Source: Rhizophagus irregularis (taxonomy: Eukaryota > Glomeromycota > Glomeromycetes > Glomerales > Glomeraceae). Taken from it: 64,000 bases of DNA. The stretch covers positions 2,420,501 through 2,484,500 of the forward strand of contig NC_089447.1 in the NCBI RefSeq assembly GCF_026210795.1, in the 5' to 3' direction. Of this stretch, positions 1-11,600 are shown piece after piece. The notes beneath the pieces were generated by a model. It was not told the DNA's origin and made no database searches. It saw only the letters and a list, made by a program, of their open reading frames with translations. Each line of letters starts with the position of its first letter. Within the stretch, counting starts at the first letter, position 1. The position numbers and the translations under genes are program-made.

Positions 1-3000
1 ATACGGCTGATTTGTCGATTTTTTTTTTTTTGCCTTATCGAACAATCCATGGCTTGGAACCTAGATTCTTCGATTGTCGCGAAATTTCCTTAGAATTAAA
101 TTAATTTATCCTATCCTCCGGATTAAAAGACGGCATAATTTTGTACAACATTATTACCAAATTTAGCTTATCTTTTTTTTTTTAAGCTTTTTTTTTTTTG
201 TGCATCATTCAAACTTTTTTTTTATATGCAGGTTATTATTAAGTTTTGTATCAAAAAAGAGAAAATCATAGTAGAACAATAAAGGTACAAAATTTCAGAA
301 ATCGAAATACACATGATATGTGGATACGTGAAATTATCGTTATCATATATTCGATATACCAAATAAGATTTATTCATTATAATTTTTTATCGAACTCTAA
401 AAAAAGGTTTCTTCGGGAATTTTAACGAACTATAAATAAATATGTTTATGTCATATTACGCAAGATCATTCTAAAAAAAAATTTTATACTCTTAAAAGAA
501 AATTTCTTTGTTAAATTCGGAAATTTACCGGGACACCCGTTAAAGATAACAGTTAAAAAAACTTCCTTATCTCGTTAAATTTTCATGACGATCTTTTTTT
601 TTTGGATAACGCGTTTTTTTTTTTAATTTGTGTAAAAAAGAAAATGTATACATGCACGACCCTTAAATCTTGGGGGGTTTAAAAAATCGATTTAAATTCT
701 CTTTCATTAATGTTTCATTATGTTCCGCACTTTTGCTTAAAATCTTATACGAATACTCAAACGTGCGCAAATAAAATCCCTTGTTATTCCAAAATTATAC
801 AATTTGACTTTATCTATAACCAATACTTGGATAGATGTAACAAAGATTCTAAACAAACAAATTCTAACCAAAATTAGCCATGATTTTTTTACTACGTGAG
901 TGTGCATATTGATGACAATCACTCAAATACACTAACTCTATTTAGAAATTTTCTTCTTATCAAATGTAACGTAACATAGCATCCGATAAAACAAAAAAAA
1001 TATTCCCGTTTGTTTCCGTATTCTGAAAGGAATTTTTTTTAGATAGAGATTCTTACTAATAATTCGAAAGGCGCTCTGTTTTTTTGGCGTTAGAAAAATT
1101 TGGGGATCTTTTTTTTTTTTTTCGTTAGACTGAGAAAATTAAAAAAATTTAATTATATTATTATCGTTTTATGATTGGAAATTTGAATTCATCATATATT
1201 ACTTCTATTCTATGAACGAATAGAATCATTTCATTCTATAATGTCTTCCAAATTCTTTTCCCCCCCTAAATTTCCGGATAATTTTTCAATATTATTTATT
1301 AGCAGTTTATAATAATTACGCTATTTATGTATTCATATTTATGCACTTATGCATTTACATGCATATATTAACAGGATTAACATGTATGTAGTATATATAT
1401 AGTACGGCCTTGTACGGCCCTGTCCGTATATCATTTGACATTCAATCTCCGGATATTAAATTTATTGATAAGGGGAATCATACGACTAACCTCGAAACCG
1501 GTTTTGTAACATGTTTGTTTGTTCATATCGTCATTGTTCCGAAAAAAAATTTCCTTTTATGATTCGTGACCTTTTTTTTTTAAAAAAAGAATTTTTTTTT
1601 ATTTTTGAATGGGAGTAAATATTTGAAATTCTAGATGATATTATCAAAACTGTAAAACAAATTCTAGAATAAAATAATGGGAAGTAAAAAAAAAACCCGG
1701 TTAGTAAAAAAGAAATGATTGACATGAAACGGATTCGTCCGCCTAGATACGAAAAAAAAAAAAATTTTTACCATATCTGGAATTTATATAGATTTATCCT
1801 GAGTTAAGATCTTAGTAAATTTTGGATACGATTTTTTCTTTCCTTTTTTTTAAAGTCATTAAGAAATCTTGGTTTAGTTAATCTGATTATTCCGCCTCCA
1901 CTATAATCGTAAGTTGACTCAATTATTTGATGACTCGATTTATCGTAGATAAGATTAAAAAAAAAAAATTGACTCTGAGAAAATTTTGATAAAACTTAAG
2001 ATTTTAAGATAATAAACATGTTTTTATACACGTTTTTTTAAAAAAATAATATCAGATATGTAATCGTTTACACGCTTTAATTTGTTAAAAATGAACGAAA
2101 AGAAATTAATCCATAAATGTAAAGATTCTCCCATGTCCAAACTGTCAAAAAGATAATCAAGGGACTATTTTCTTATCAGGTTTCAAATCAAGTTAATTAT
2201 TGACGATTACAAAAGATCTGAAATTTCGGCAAGTCTACAGAATTATCAGATTCATGTATTAACTATTATATTTAAGACGCGTTAAAGAATATTTGAAAGT
2301 ATTAATTTTTATCGTAAAGATCGTAAGATTAACCGATTAACAGATTAACCGATTAATGATTTAAAACATATTATAATATTACATAGAATACAAAGAAAAA
2401 TCCTTTTATTTTTTAAAAAGATGAGCGCCTTGTGATCAACCTTACATGATCAACTAACAACTATAATGTAAGTATATCAAGGTTTCCTTTGGTTCTCTTA
2501 ACTTTCTTGTATTGGTTACATGAAGATCTTTTAAAAGATGATCTCAAAATGGTCCAATCAGAATTCAATATCTATTTTCCTATTTTGTAATACTGCGTCG
2601 TTCATTTTTTTTTTTTGTTTCAGATTACAGCTTAATTTGTCCTTATCTATATTTCCATGATTAACGCGCATTATCGCGAGTCATTTAATAATTATTATTA
2701 TAATTTTGATCTTTTGACGTTATCGTTATCTTTGTTCCTTAAATTAATCTTTATTTACATGTACCGATTATTTGTATACCAAATTAAATAAAAATATATT
2801 ATATAATTAATAATCAATTTCAAATAGCTATTACTCAATGAAGAATGATCATTCATTCGTACATTATTTGAAAGAATTTTCTTTTTAATCATATCACATG
2901 ACGATTTTAAATGGTACATGGTATGAATTAAATAACTGTATGTCATGCAATAAGATTTTATTGCATAATGAAAAAAAAAAATACCTAAAAATACGGAAAT

Positions 3001-4937
3001 TTCCGATTAAATAATGATTATTATAGTAATATATACACATTCAATACATCATATTACTTTTCTTTCTTTTTGTGAAGAACATAATGGATTAAAGGATGTC
3101 GGAATTCGTAAATTCGGGCAGGAACGAAGGACGCATCGATGCATCAATTGAAAATCTAATTGAGAAAAAGAAAAAAAAAGATGATGTTAAAAAATTATCG
3201 ATCATTTTTTATTTCTTTTTTTTTTTGATTTCGTTAATTATTTCTTTTTTAAGGATCAATACAATGTATAATATATAAGGGAGCCTATCCCTTAGGTTTT
3301 GTCATTGTCAACCTAAACTAAAATTGCGCGCATTTACTTTATTAATTGTAAACTGAAACTACCTAAAAACAACCGTACGCTTATAAACGAAAAAAAAAAA
3401 TTACAAAATATTATTTATTCCCCAAATCTTTCGGTTCATAAAAAGGAATGGTAAAATCTCAAAATAATCAAGATCATTTTTTTTCTTTACTATTATTTTT
3501 TATGGAAATTGCATGCGTTATCTAGTGTTACATTTATTATGTAACTATTAAAGTGGTGCAACTTTAATTTTTGTTATCTTTTTTGTGCGATGTAAACGCA
3601 TTTACTCAATTAGGTCAAATTGATAGGCTAAATTTTACTGATTATGCACTAACAGGTTTTTTCTCCAAATTTCAATTGTTTTTAATGACTCGGAGAAACT
3701 TGATAAATCAAGATAAGAGAAATCGGATTGATAGATAACTAAATTATATTTAAAAAGTACATGTGATGATTTAATAACCGGAGAAAAAATAAGTTATTTG
3801 TCCTAATAATGCAAGCGTAGATGTGAATCTCAGGGTTTCTTAGATTTTTGTTTCATTATAATAATCATTTAATTTAGAAATATTGAGTACTAAGTTATAA
3901 ATCTATCATTTTGTGCATAACACGTTTACTGAAAGTAAATTTAATACGCATTATAATAATTAATAATAATTAATACATATTGTTTTATTTATTATTAGTC
4001 CGTGTTTGTATCTTTTTAATAATAACAATAGTTTTTATATATTCTAATTTAGGAAAATTTCTTTGATTTATTCCAATTCACAAGAAAAAATTTATTTTTT
4101 TTTCTTGCATGTTTCTTTATATTTCTTATGAATAAATAAAACACGAACTTTTTTTTCATCAAAATATTTAACCATCCCCACATAGAAACAATTAATTCTC
4201 TTACAAAATTATTTATGTTGTGTTTAATTTTTTTTTTTTTTTCGTGGTAAAAAAAAAATAAAACAGACGTCAATCAATGTCCACTTAAAAATTTTCCATG
4301 CTTTTTTCGTAATTTTTTTTATTAATTCGTCTTACTAAAATAAAATATTAGTAATACGATACAAAAAAAAATATAAATTTCCACAAAATTATCGTCTGAT
4401 CACGTGAACAAACTTTTTAATCCCCACTATTACATTTTTTTTTTTTTACAATTCATTTTTTTTTTTTTTTCAAATCCTTCCCTTATTCAATAAATCGATT
4501 GTTCTTCATAATATTATGCCGACTTGCTGACTTTTACTGAATGATTCAAAAAAGGTAATTCTCTGTAAATCGAAAAAATCGGATCATCAAAAAAGGAGGT
4601 TAAAAAAGAAAGAGATCACTTTTAAAATATTCCAAGAAATTCTTTTTAATTGCATCAGGTAGTTCTTTTTTTTTTTTCTCAGGTCTAACTCTGTAAAAGA
4701 TAATCCGAAACCAATAAATTAACGGTTTGTTTAACCAAATTTATTCAAAAGTTCATTATTGAAAAAAAAGAATAATACTTCAAGATTTGCAAAAAAAAAA
4801 GTGTATTATACATATATACTCAAGAAAGATTTTATTATGATTATAGGATTTTCAAGAATCTTAACTTTTTCACAATAAAGTGGCGCAGTAGAAGTTTATT
4901 AACGATCGTTCGCGTGCATAGTTATGCATATCCTTAA
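1..4937. other. AT-rich intergenic region without a recognisable gene
   Basis: The stretch is dominated by A and T homopolymer runs. The open frames in it are short (under about 75 codons), low in complexity and run through A/T runs. I see no tRNA, no conserved protein motif and no clear transposon end. Confidence 0.7.
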
Positions 4938-5006
4938 AGGGTCGTTTATAACGGTTAATCACATGATATATACCGTGGGAACTTTTTTTTAATTTTTAAA
5001 ATTTGA

Positions 5007-5426
5007 GAATCACTTATTTTATTGAGGTCATTCTAAATTACAATTAATGTTTTACTAGGGAATCAGATCTTTTTTTCTAAGACCAAATTTGGAACAATAA
5101 AGGACCTCAATTTTGTTGATTAACCAATTTAAAGTACTATTAATACTTATTCAGTTAGTGAATTTTTTAAAAAAAATTGCGTTCTTTCACATTGTGCCGG
5201 TCAACAAAAATTCAGAGCTAGACAATCTTAATTATATGTGGTTTAATTCGCATAGTAACATTAACAATAGCGTAACATCAAAAACTTATGAAAGAGACGA
5301 AAAACATTTAGACCATATTATTAGTGCGCCTAGAGTATTCGTTATTTTGTTTCTTCGGTATAATTTTCACCACAACATCAATCCTTTTTGTAATTATTTC
5401 TTAAAAAAAAAAGGTAGGATCCTGAA
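5007..5426. repeat. Repeat unit A of a threefold repeat
   Basis: First of three copies of a roughly 400-bp unit beginning GAATCACTTATTTTATTGAGG. It is followed almost directly by copy B. A 110-codon open frame (5113-5445) is shared with copy B, but it starts from a non-ATG codon and I recognise no protein family, so I treat it as chance or relic coding. The sequence just upstream (about 4940-4990, containing CATGATATATACCGTGGGAA) recurs at about 5871-5920, so the duplicated block is larger than the unit. Confidence 0.75.
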
Positions 5427-5870
5427 GAATCACTTATTTTATTGAGGCCATTCTAATTACAATTAATGTTTTACTAGGGAATCAGGTCTTTACTAAGACT
5501 GAATTTGGAATTCTAATTTATTGGTTATAAGTGCAATAAAGAATCTCAATTTTGTTGCTTAACCAATTTAAAGTACTATTAATACTTATTCAGTTAGTGA
5601 ATTTTTTAAAAAAAATTGCGTTCTTTCACATTGTGCTAATCAACATAAATTCAGAGCTAGACAATCTTAATTATACTTGGTTTAATTCGCATAGTAACAT
5701 TAACAATGGCGTAACATCAAAAACTTATGAAAAAGACAAAAAACATTTAGACCATATTATTAGTGCGCCTAGAGTATTCGTTATTTTGTTTCTTCAGTAT
5801 AATTTTCACCACAACATCAATCAAGTACAAATGAATCAACGTCGACTTGTCATGCGAATAATAATTGATG
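5427..5870. repeat. Repeat unit B of a threefold repeat
   Basis: Second copy, preceded by AAGGTAGGATCCTGAA, a junction sequence that also precedes copy C. It carries a 111-codon frame (5552-5887) nearly identical to that of copy A. The two frames diverge only towards the end. Conservation of the frame may simply reflect recent duplication. Confidence 0.75.
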
Positions 5871-5919
5871 ATGTCGTTTATAACTGATAATCACATGATA
5901 TATACCGTGGGAACTTTTT

Positions 5920-6485
5920 AACCATGGATATGTGGATTATCCATTCAATTTTTTTAAAATTATCCGTATCCGGACTTTATGGGCAACAGAATAACTCTGA
6001 TTATAAGGATAATAATTATAGATAATATAAATTATTCAAACAAAAATACCAAATTTTATATATTCATTAATTAAATAATTAACAATATTTTTTACATTTT
6101 CTCACCTTATTTGATATTTTAATATCTCCCAAAATCCAAACTCCTAAACTAAACAAGGTATTACAATAATCCCGGTTTCTAAAGAAAAGGTATTTTTTAT
6201 ATGTTCAACTTTTTTAATTTGTATTTTAAATAATATCACAATGTCAATAGTTGATAAAATAGAATAAGGCATTGGCATTAAGTTTATTAACATAATTTTA
6301 AAGATTATTTCATAGGATTATCTGTGGATGGATACAAGGATTATCCGCATATCTGTGGATATAAGGATTATCCACAGATTATCCATATGAAATTATTTAT
6401 CCATGGATATTATTCGAAATAACAAAATGGATATCCATAATCCGTACGGATACGCGGATGACGGATACACGGATCCAAACTCTAC
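5920..6485. repeat. GGATTATCC-rich inverted-repeat segment between repeat copies
   Basis: This segment separates repeat copies B and C. Its two ends are packed with variants of GGATTATCC and GGATATCC (for example near 5930-5945, 6315-6380 and 6400-6475) in both orientations, so the ends can pair with each other. It looks like a small inverted-repeat (MITE or foldback) element inserted into the third repeat unit. I could not define exact termini or a target duplication. Confidence 0.5.
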
Positions 6486-6505
6486 TAAAAAGGTAGGATC
6501 CTGAA

Positions 6506-6900
6506 GAATCACTTATTTTATTGAGGTCATTCCAATTAAAATTAATATCTTACTAGGGAATCAGGTCTTTCCTAAGATCGAATTTGGAACTCTAATTTAT
6601 TGGTTATAAGTGCAATAAAGAATTTTGATTAACCAATTTAAAGTACTATTAACCGATTTATAATACTTATTGGTTGAAATAAAAAAAAAAAATTGCATTC
6701 TTTCATCAATGACCCAACCCGTCGGGTTAGTGTCGTACTTCATAAATTCAGAGCTAACCAATCTTAATTATACGTGAGCTAACGTGATTTAATTCGCATA
6801 GAAACATATCAACAATAACGTTGAATCCAGCGCCTAGAGTATTCATTCTTCAATATAATTTCGCAGCAACCTTAAGTGAATCAAGATCGACTTGCATGGC
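6506..6900. repeat. Repeat unit C of a threefold repeat, diverged
   Basis: Third copy of the GAATCACTTATTTTATTGAGG unit. It is more diverged than A and B, and several internal deletions destroy the frame that A and B share. It ends in a segment (ending near CGACTTGCATGGCAA) that matches the end of copy B. Confidence 0.7.
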
Positions 6901-8623
6901 AATTTGGTGAACACGTGATTAAAATGCTTTAACGTAAGTATCCAAAATTTTGACATATTAAGTATTTGGAAGTTTTCCAATGAGGCAATAACCTTTTACT
7001 GAAATAGAACCTTCTAATTCCAATCGGCCAATCTCTCCAACTTTTCTTATATATATGATTATATATATACATTTCAATAATTTTTATAGGAAATAGTATA
7101 TTGGAGTTGGAATTCCAAATATGCTTCTAACTTCAAGTGCATATCAATGTTTTACAGTATAACTTACATGTAACGATAACCAACTAACATTGAATAATCG
7201 CAATATCTTTTAAATGTACTTAAATAGCGTTATCATTAATTTATCGTGTGATAATTGTGCAAGTGTTCTTGAGCTAATTAATTACACGTTGCTGACCAAA
7301 CAAATGTTTGTCTTACAAAATTTGTTATCAAGCAGATGTAACTATTTTCTTAACTATTTTCTTGTGATACTTATAATTTTTAATTGAACTAGAACAAGAA
7401 ATGTATTTCCGTCAAGTATGATAGTGCGGTTTAATTAACAATGGTGCAAATATAACGTGATATGGATACCAAAACAAGGTAAATACTTATGATTATTTAA
7501 AAAAATCCTGTTTATTTTCAATATTAAATTATCATCTCTTTGAAAAAAAATTCTGCGTAAAAATTACTATAATTACCAATGATATCAAAAAGTTGGGATT
7601 TCCACAGAGACTGAAATTCCATGAAATCTGATTATTTTGGCGTATGATTTTTTTTAGTTAATAATTCATCTCATTATTTCTCTATGATCATGGTAAAGTG
7701 TTGTACTATAGAAATTATGAAAGATTCGAATATTTAATGTTTTATTGCTCTATATTGCAATTTCTAAACAAATTTTTTTCTCCAGGCTTTGCTCCAATAA
7801 ACTGCAGTTAGACGCGACCTAACATTATGATATGCGTATTAATTATTATAGACTTTTTTTTTTAATTCGACTCTTATATAATTCGCAAATCCCATAATTT
7901 TTTGAAACCCATTTTTTTAGGGTTATATAAGTTTATCACATGGTATTATATTGCCTCAAATTAATGAGTAAGGATAATATAGGATTTGGGTGATACCTTA
8001 TCCACATATACTTCCGGTATATGATAATCACCAAATATTTGGCGGGGTATAGGTCGGCCTTGGTAAGTTCCTTCCTACATTCGAAGGTTCTAACCGAGAT
8101 TGCTAACCTCCCGTATTTTTTTTTTCCTTTCGGTAGGAAAGAAAAAGTTATTGTTCTGGTAAAACAAAAGAATTTATTGTTTGTTTTTTCTAAAAGACCT
8201 TTATTTTTGATTTTTTCCTGATAAAAGAACTTTTTTTGCTTTTTATTCGGTAAAGTACCCGTTTTTATTTTATTTGTTTTTTTTTACCTTAAAAGGAAAA
8301 AAAAGCTGATAGTTTATATGAATGATTCAAATGGGTATGGCGCAGAAAGATTAATAATCAAACTCAAGGAAAAGTGCGTCTCTTTTTCGATAAATTTGAA
8401 CAATTCATGTAACTACTTTGTTTGCAAATTTGATTAGGTCGAGCCAATTCTAGAATTAGCTTCACGGACACGTAATCAACACAATCACTTCTATATAGGG
8501 TAATTATCGGGTAATTTGATATAAATAACTCACGTATTTCCCCATTTTTGTTTTATGCACGTCCTTTAATATTATATATTTATATAATTTAGTTAATATT
8601 ATAATTTAGTTAATTTCTTTACA
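6901..8623. other. Intergenic region upstream of the DUF3684 gene
   Basis: AT-rich sequence with long T runs and no recognisable gene. The last few hundred bases should contain the promoter of the gene that starts at 8624, but I cannot point to a defined element. Confidence 0.6.
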
Positions 8624-11600
8624 ATGTCTCTGGACAGTTTTAGGAATCAAGTTCTTTCGAATTCTGATGGAGAAGAAAGAGTAGAAGTCAATCAAAGACA
8701 CTTGATTGACAAAATTTTGGCTCGGTAAAACATTTTTTTAGACTTTTATAATAAAGAATTTTAATAATTTTATTATTTCTCATGAAAAAAAAATACTTTA
8801 CTTTAGATACTCTGCCGAATTCGTTGTATACCGGGAGTTAATGCAGAATTCTGGTAAAAATTTTATCTTTTATCGTTTTGTTTAAATTCGATTTACAATC
8901 TGATTCAAAGAATTTGGTTTGAAAATAAAGATGATGCGAAATCGTCGAGTGTCCAAATTATATTTGAAACTGCAAATCCAAGCACAGATAAACATTTGAA
9001 AGACAAAATCGTACGAATTCTATTCAAAAACAATGGATTCGCTTTTAGGGTTGAGGATTGGAATCGATTAAAGAAGATCGCCGAAGGAAATCCAGATGAG
9101 CAAAAAGTAAATTTATTCACATAACTCATTAATTTAAATTAATTTTTCGCTAACTTTTTTTTATGTTAACAGATAGGAGCTTTCGGTGTGGGCTTTTATT
9201 CATTGTTTTCAGTTTGTGAAAACCCATTGTAAATGTCTTTTTTTTTTAATTATCGAACGCAAATTATTTAATAATAACAATCAATATTTCATTTTTTAGT
9301 GTTTCTTCCGGTGGACAAGGAATGGCTTTTTATTGGCGCGGAGATCAATTATTTGCGAAACGAGGGCCAATCGATGATACAGACAAATCCTTGACAACAT
9401 TTTTAATGGATATGAGAGAACCTACAGAAGTAAATATCATAAATTATATTATATTGTTATAATCTAGTGTACTAAATGTCTATTTTTTTACATCAGTTTC
9501 CGGATATTGAAGAATTCGCACGGTTCTTGGCCAATTCATTGGTAAGTTTTAAATTAAAAATATTAACGATATATAATACAATCATAATCTCTTATTTATC
9601 TGCTTTAATTAATTGTAGGGATTTACGGGAAATCTTCGAGAAGTATCTGTGTATTTTAATAGTACTTTAGTAATACAACTATCAAAAAAAATGCAAGAAC
9701 CGAGATCGATGAACATCGCATCCGCTTTCGATACATACTCTCCGCAAAAGATGTTTCATCTTACTTCAGTAGATGTTAGAGGTGTCCAACTGGACGTTAA
9801 GAGATTAATTGACCCATCAAATATAATAACAAAACAATGGCGTCCATCACCAATTACTAATTTTCAAACAGAAGAAGCATCAATATTTCTAAGGATTGCA
9901 AGCGGAAATTTGGATGTTAAGGTCAGCAGTGCATTTTCTTTAGAAATGGAACGTACTACCAAAAAGAAACCGCCAAATAAGACAACAATTCAAATGATTT
10001 TTACTGGATTTGATGAACGCAATTCATCTGGGGATAATAATAATAAAATTTCTCCAATATTTAAAGATTTACTTCCATACCCAGAACAAGGGCGAATATA
10101 TATTGGTTTCCCGACACATCAAACCACTGGATGTTCTTCTCATTTGGCAGCTCGTGTGATCCCTACCGTATGTATATGTTATCTTATAATGTCTTATTTG
10201 GTTAATAAATACTAAATAGAATAAAATTTTGCCATTTAGGTGGAACGAGAGTCAATTGATTTGGTGGACAAAACTTTGGCTAAATATAACAGTGAGATGT
10301 TATGTTTGGCAGGAATATTGTGCAGAATTTTATATGAAGACGAAATGACTCAGATAACAAGGCTTTATAATGAAATGATTGTTCCTAATGCCAAAATTGA
10401 TGATGAAAGTACCAAGTCTGTTTGTGAATGGTTTGAGAATCGTGCAGCACATGCTTTAACACATTTTACATTCAAACCAAGTACGCCGAATATGCAAGTT
10501 GGCAAAATAACCGAATTACAATTTTTCAGTTGTTCAAGACAAACTTTATCTATTTTTTCGACAAAGGGTGTCCTTCCAATATCTAACGTTCGCATGCCTA
10601 ATTCGGAAATGGCAGGATTCATCAAAAGTGTTCCACTTGTACCAAAAATTACATTGGAACAATGTGACGTATTTTTTAAGAAAGCAAAAGATATGAGACT
10701 TATAGAAGACTTAACTCTTCAGGATGTTTTAGCAGAATTGAAAAATCGAGTACTTTCAGAAAGTGAAATGGTTGAACTTTTAAAATGGTGGTTTTCTTAT
10801 AGGTCAAAAGGAAATAATGTTAATCAAATGGAAATTTCACAATTTATGCAACTGGCATTTATCGGCGATAAATCTCGAAATTTGAGTAAATTCCGTTATT
10901 TTCTGAACCCTAGTATAGTACCGCCAGATGTAGATATTCCTCTTGAAGTTTTGCCATATACTATTTCCAAACCTTTAAAAAATCAGGATCTTGAAAAATG
11001 GTTTAGGTGGTCAGAATTATCTTTGGTTAATTGGGCAAGGTTCATCGTTGAAAAATCTGATTTGGAAGTCAGCCCTCCATTTGCTGAGAAAGTTCATAAT
11101 ATTTTAGCACGAAGTCTAAACAATATTTCGCAAAATGACAAGGAAATAATTCGTCAATTATTTTCCCAAAAGAAATGCGTTCCTACAAAATCTGGCATGA
11201 GGATTCCTGATGAAGCTTATTTTCAGAATGTTAATTTATTCCCTGACTTACCAACGGTTCAATTTCAAAAACCTCAAAGTGTTCAGAATATAATGCAATT
11301 ATTAGGTGTTCGAAAGGTAAGAAAAGTTTTTTTTTTCTTGTTTTAAAAAAATTTTAATTGATTAAACTCAAATTTGATTTCTAAATTTTAGGTTGTTGAA
11401 TTACAACTTATTTTTGATCGTCTTGTTAGTCAAGGAAATTGGGATCATATGCAACTCGTAAAATACCTTGCTTCAATATCAAGTAATCTCAAAGAAATTG
11501 AAATTAAGAGATTAATAGTCACTCCCATCTGGCCTAAAGAAGATTTATCGCAGTCCAATAAACAGGATGAAACAAATTCAAAACCAAAAATTCTTCGTTT

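Noticed and set aside
4878-4930. GTGGCGCAGTAGAAG resembles the D-arm region of an initiator tRNA-Met
   Set aside because: Nothing after it forms the anticodon arm, T-arm or acceptor stem. Similar GGCGCAG words near 8337 and 17330 also lack tRNA structure.
5113-5887. Two 110-codon frames in repeat copies A and B as genes
   Set aside because: They start from non-ATG codons, resemble no known protein, and are conserved only because the copies are recent. Copy C lacks the frame.
10365-10625. Minus-strand 86-codon frame within exon 8 of the DUF3684 gene
   Set aside because: It is antisense to a well-supported exon and has no protein features.
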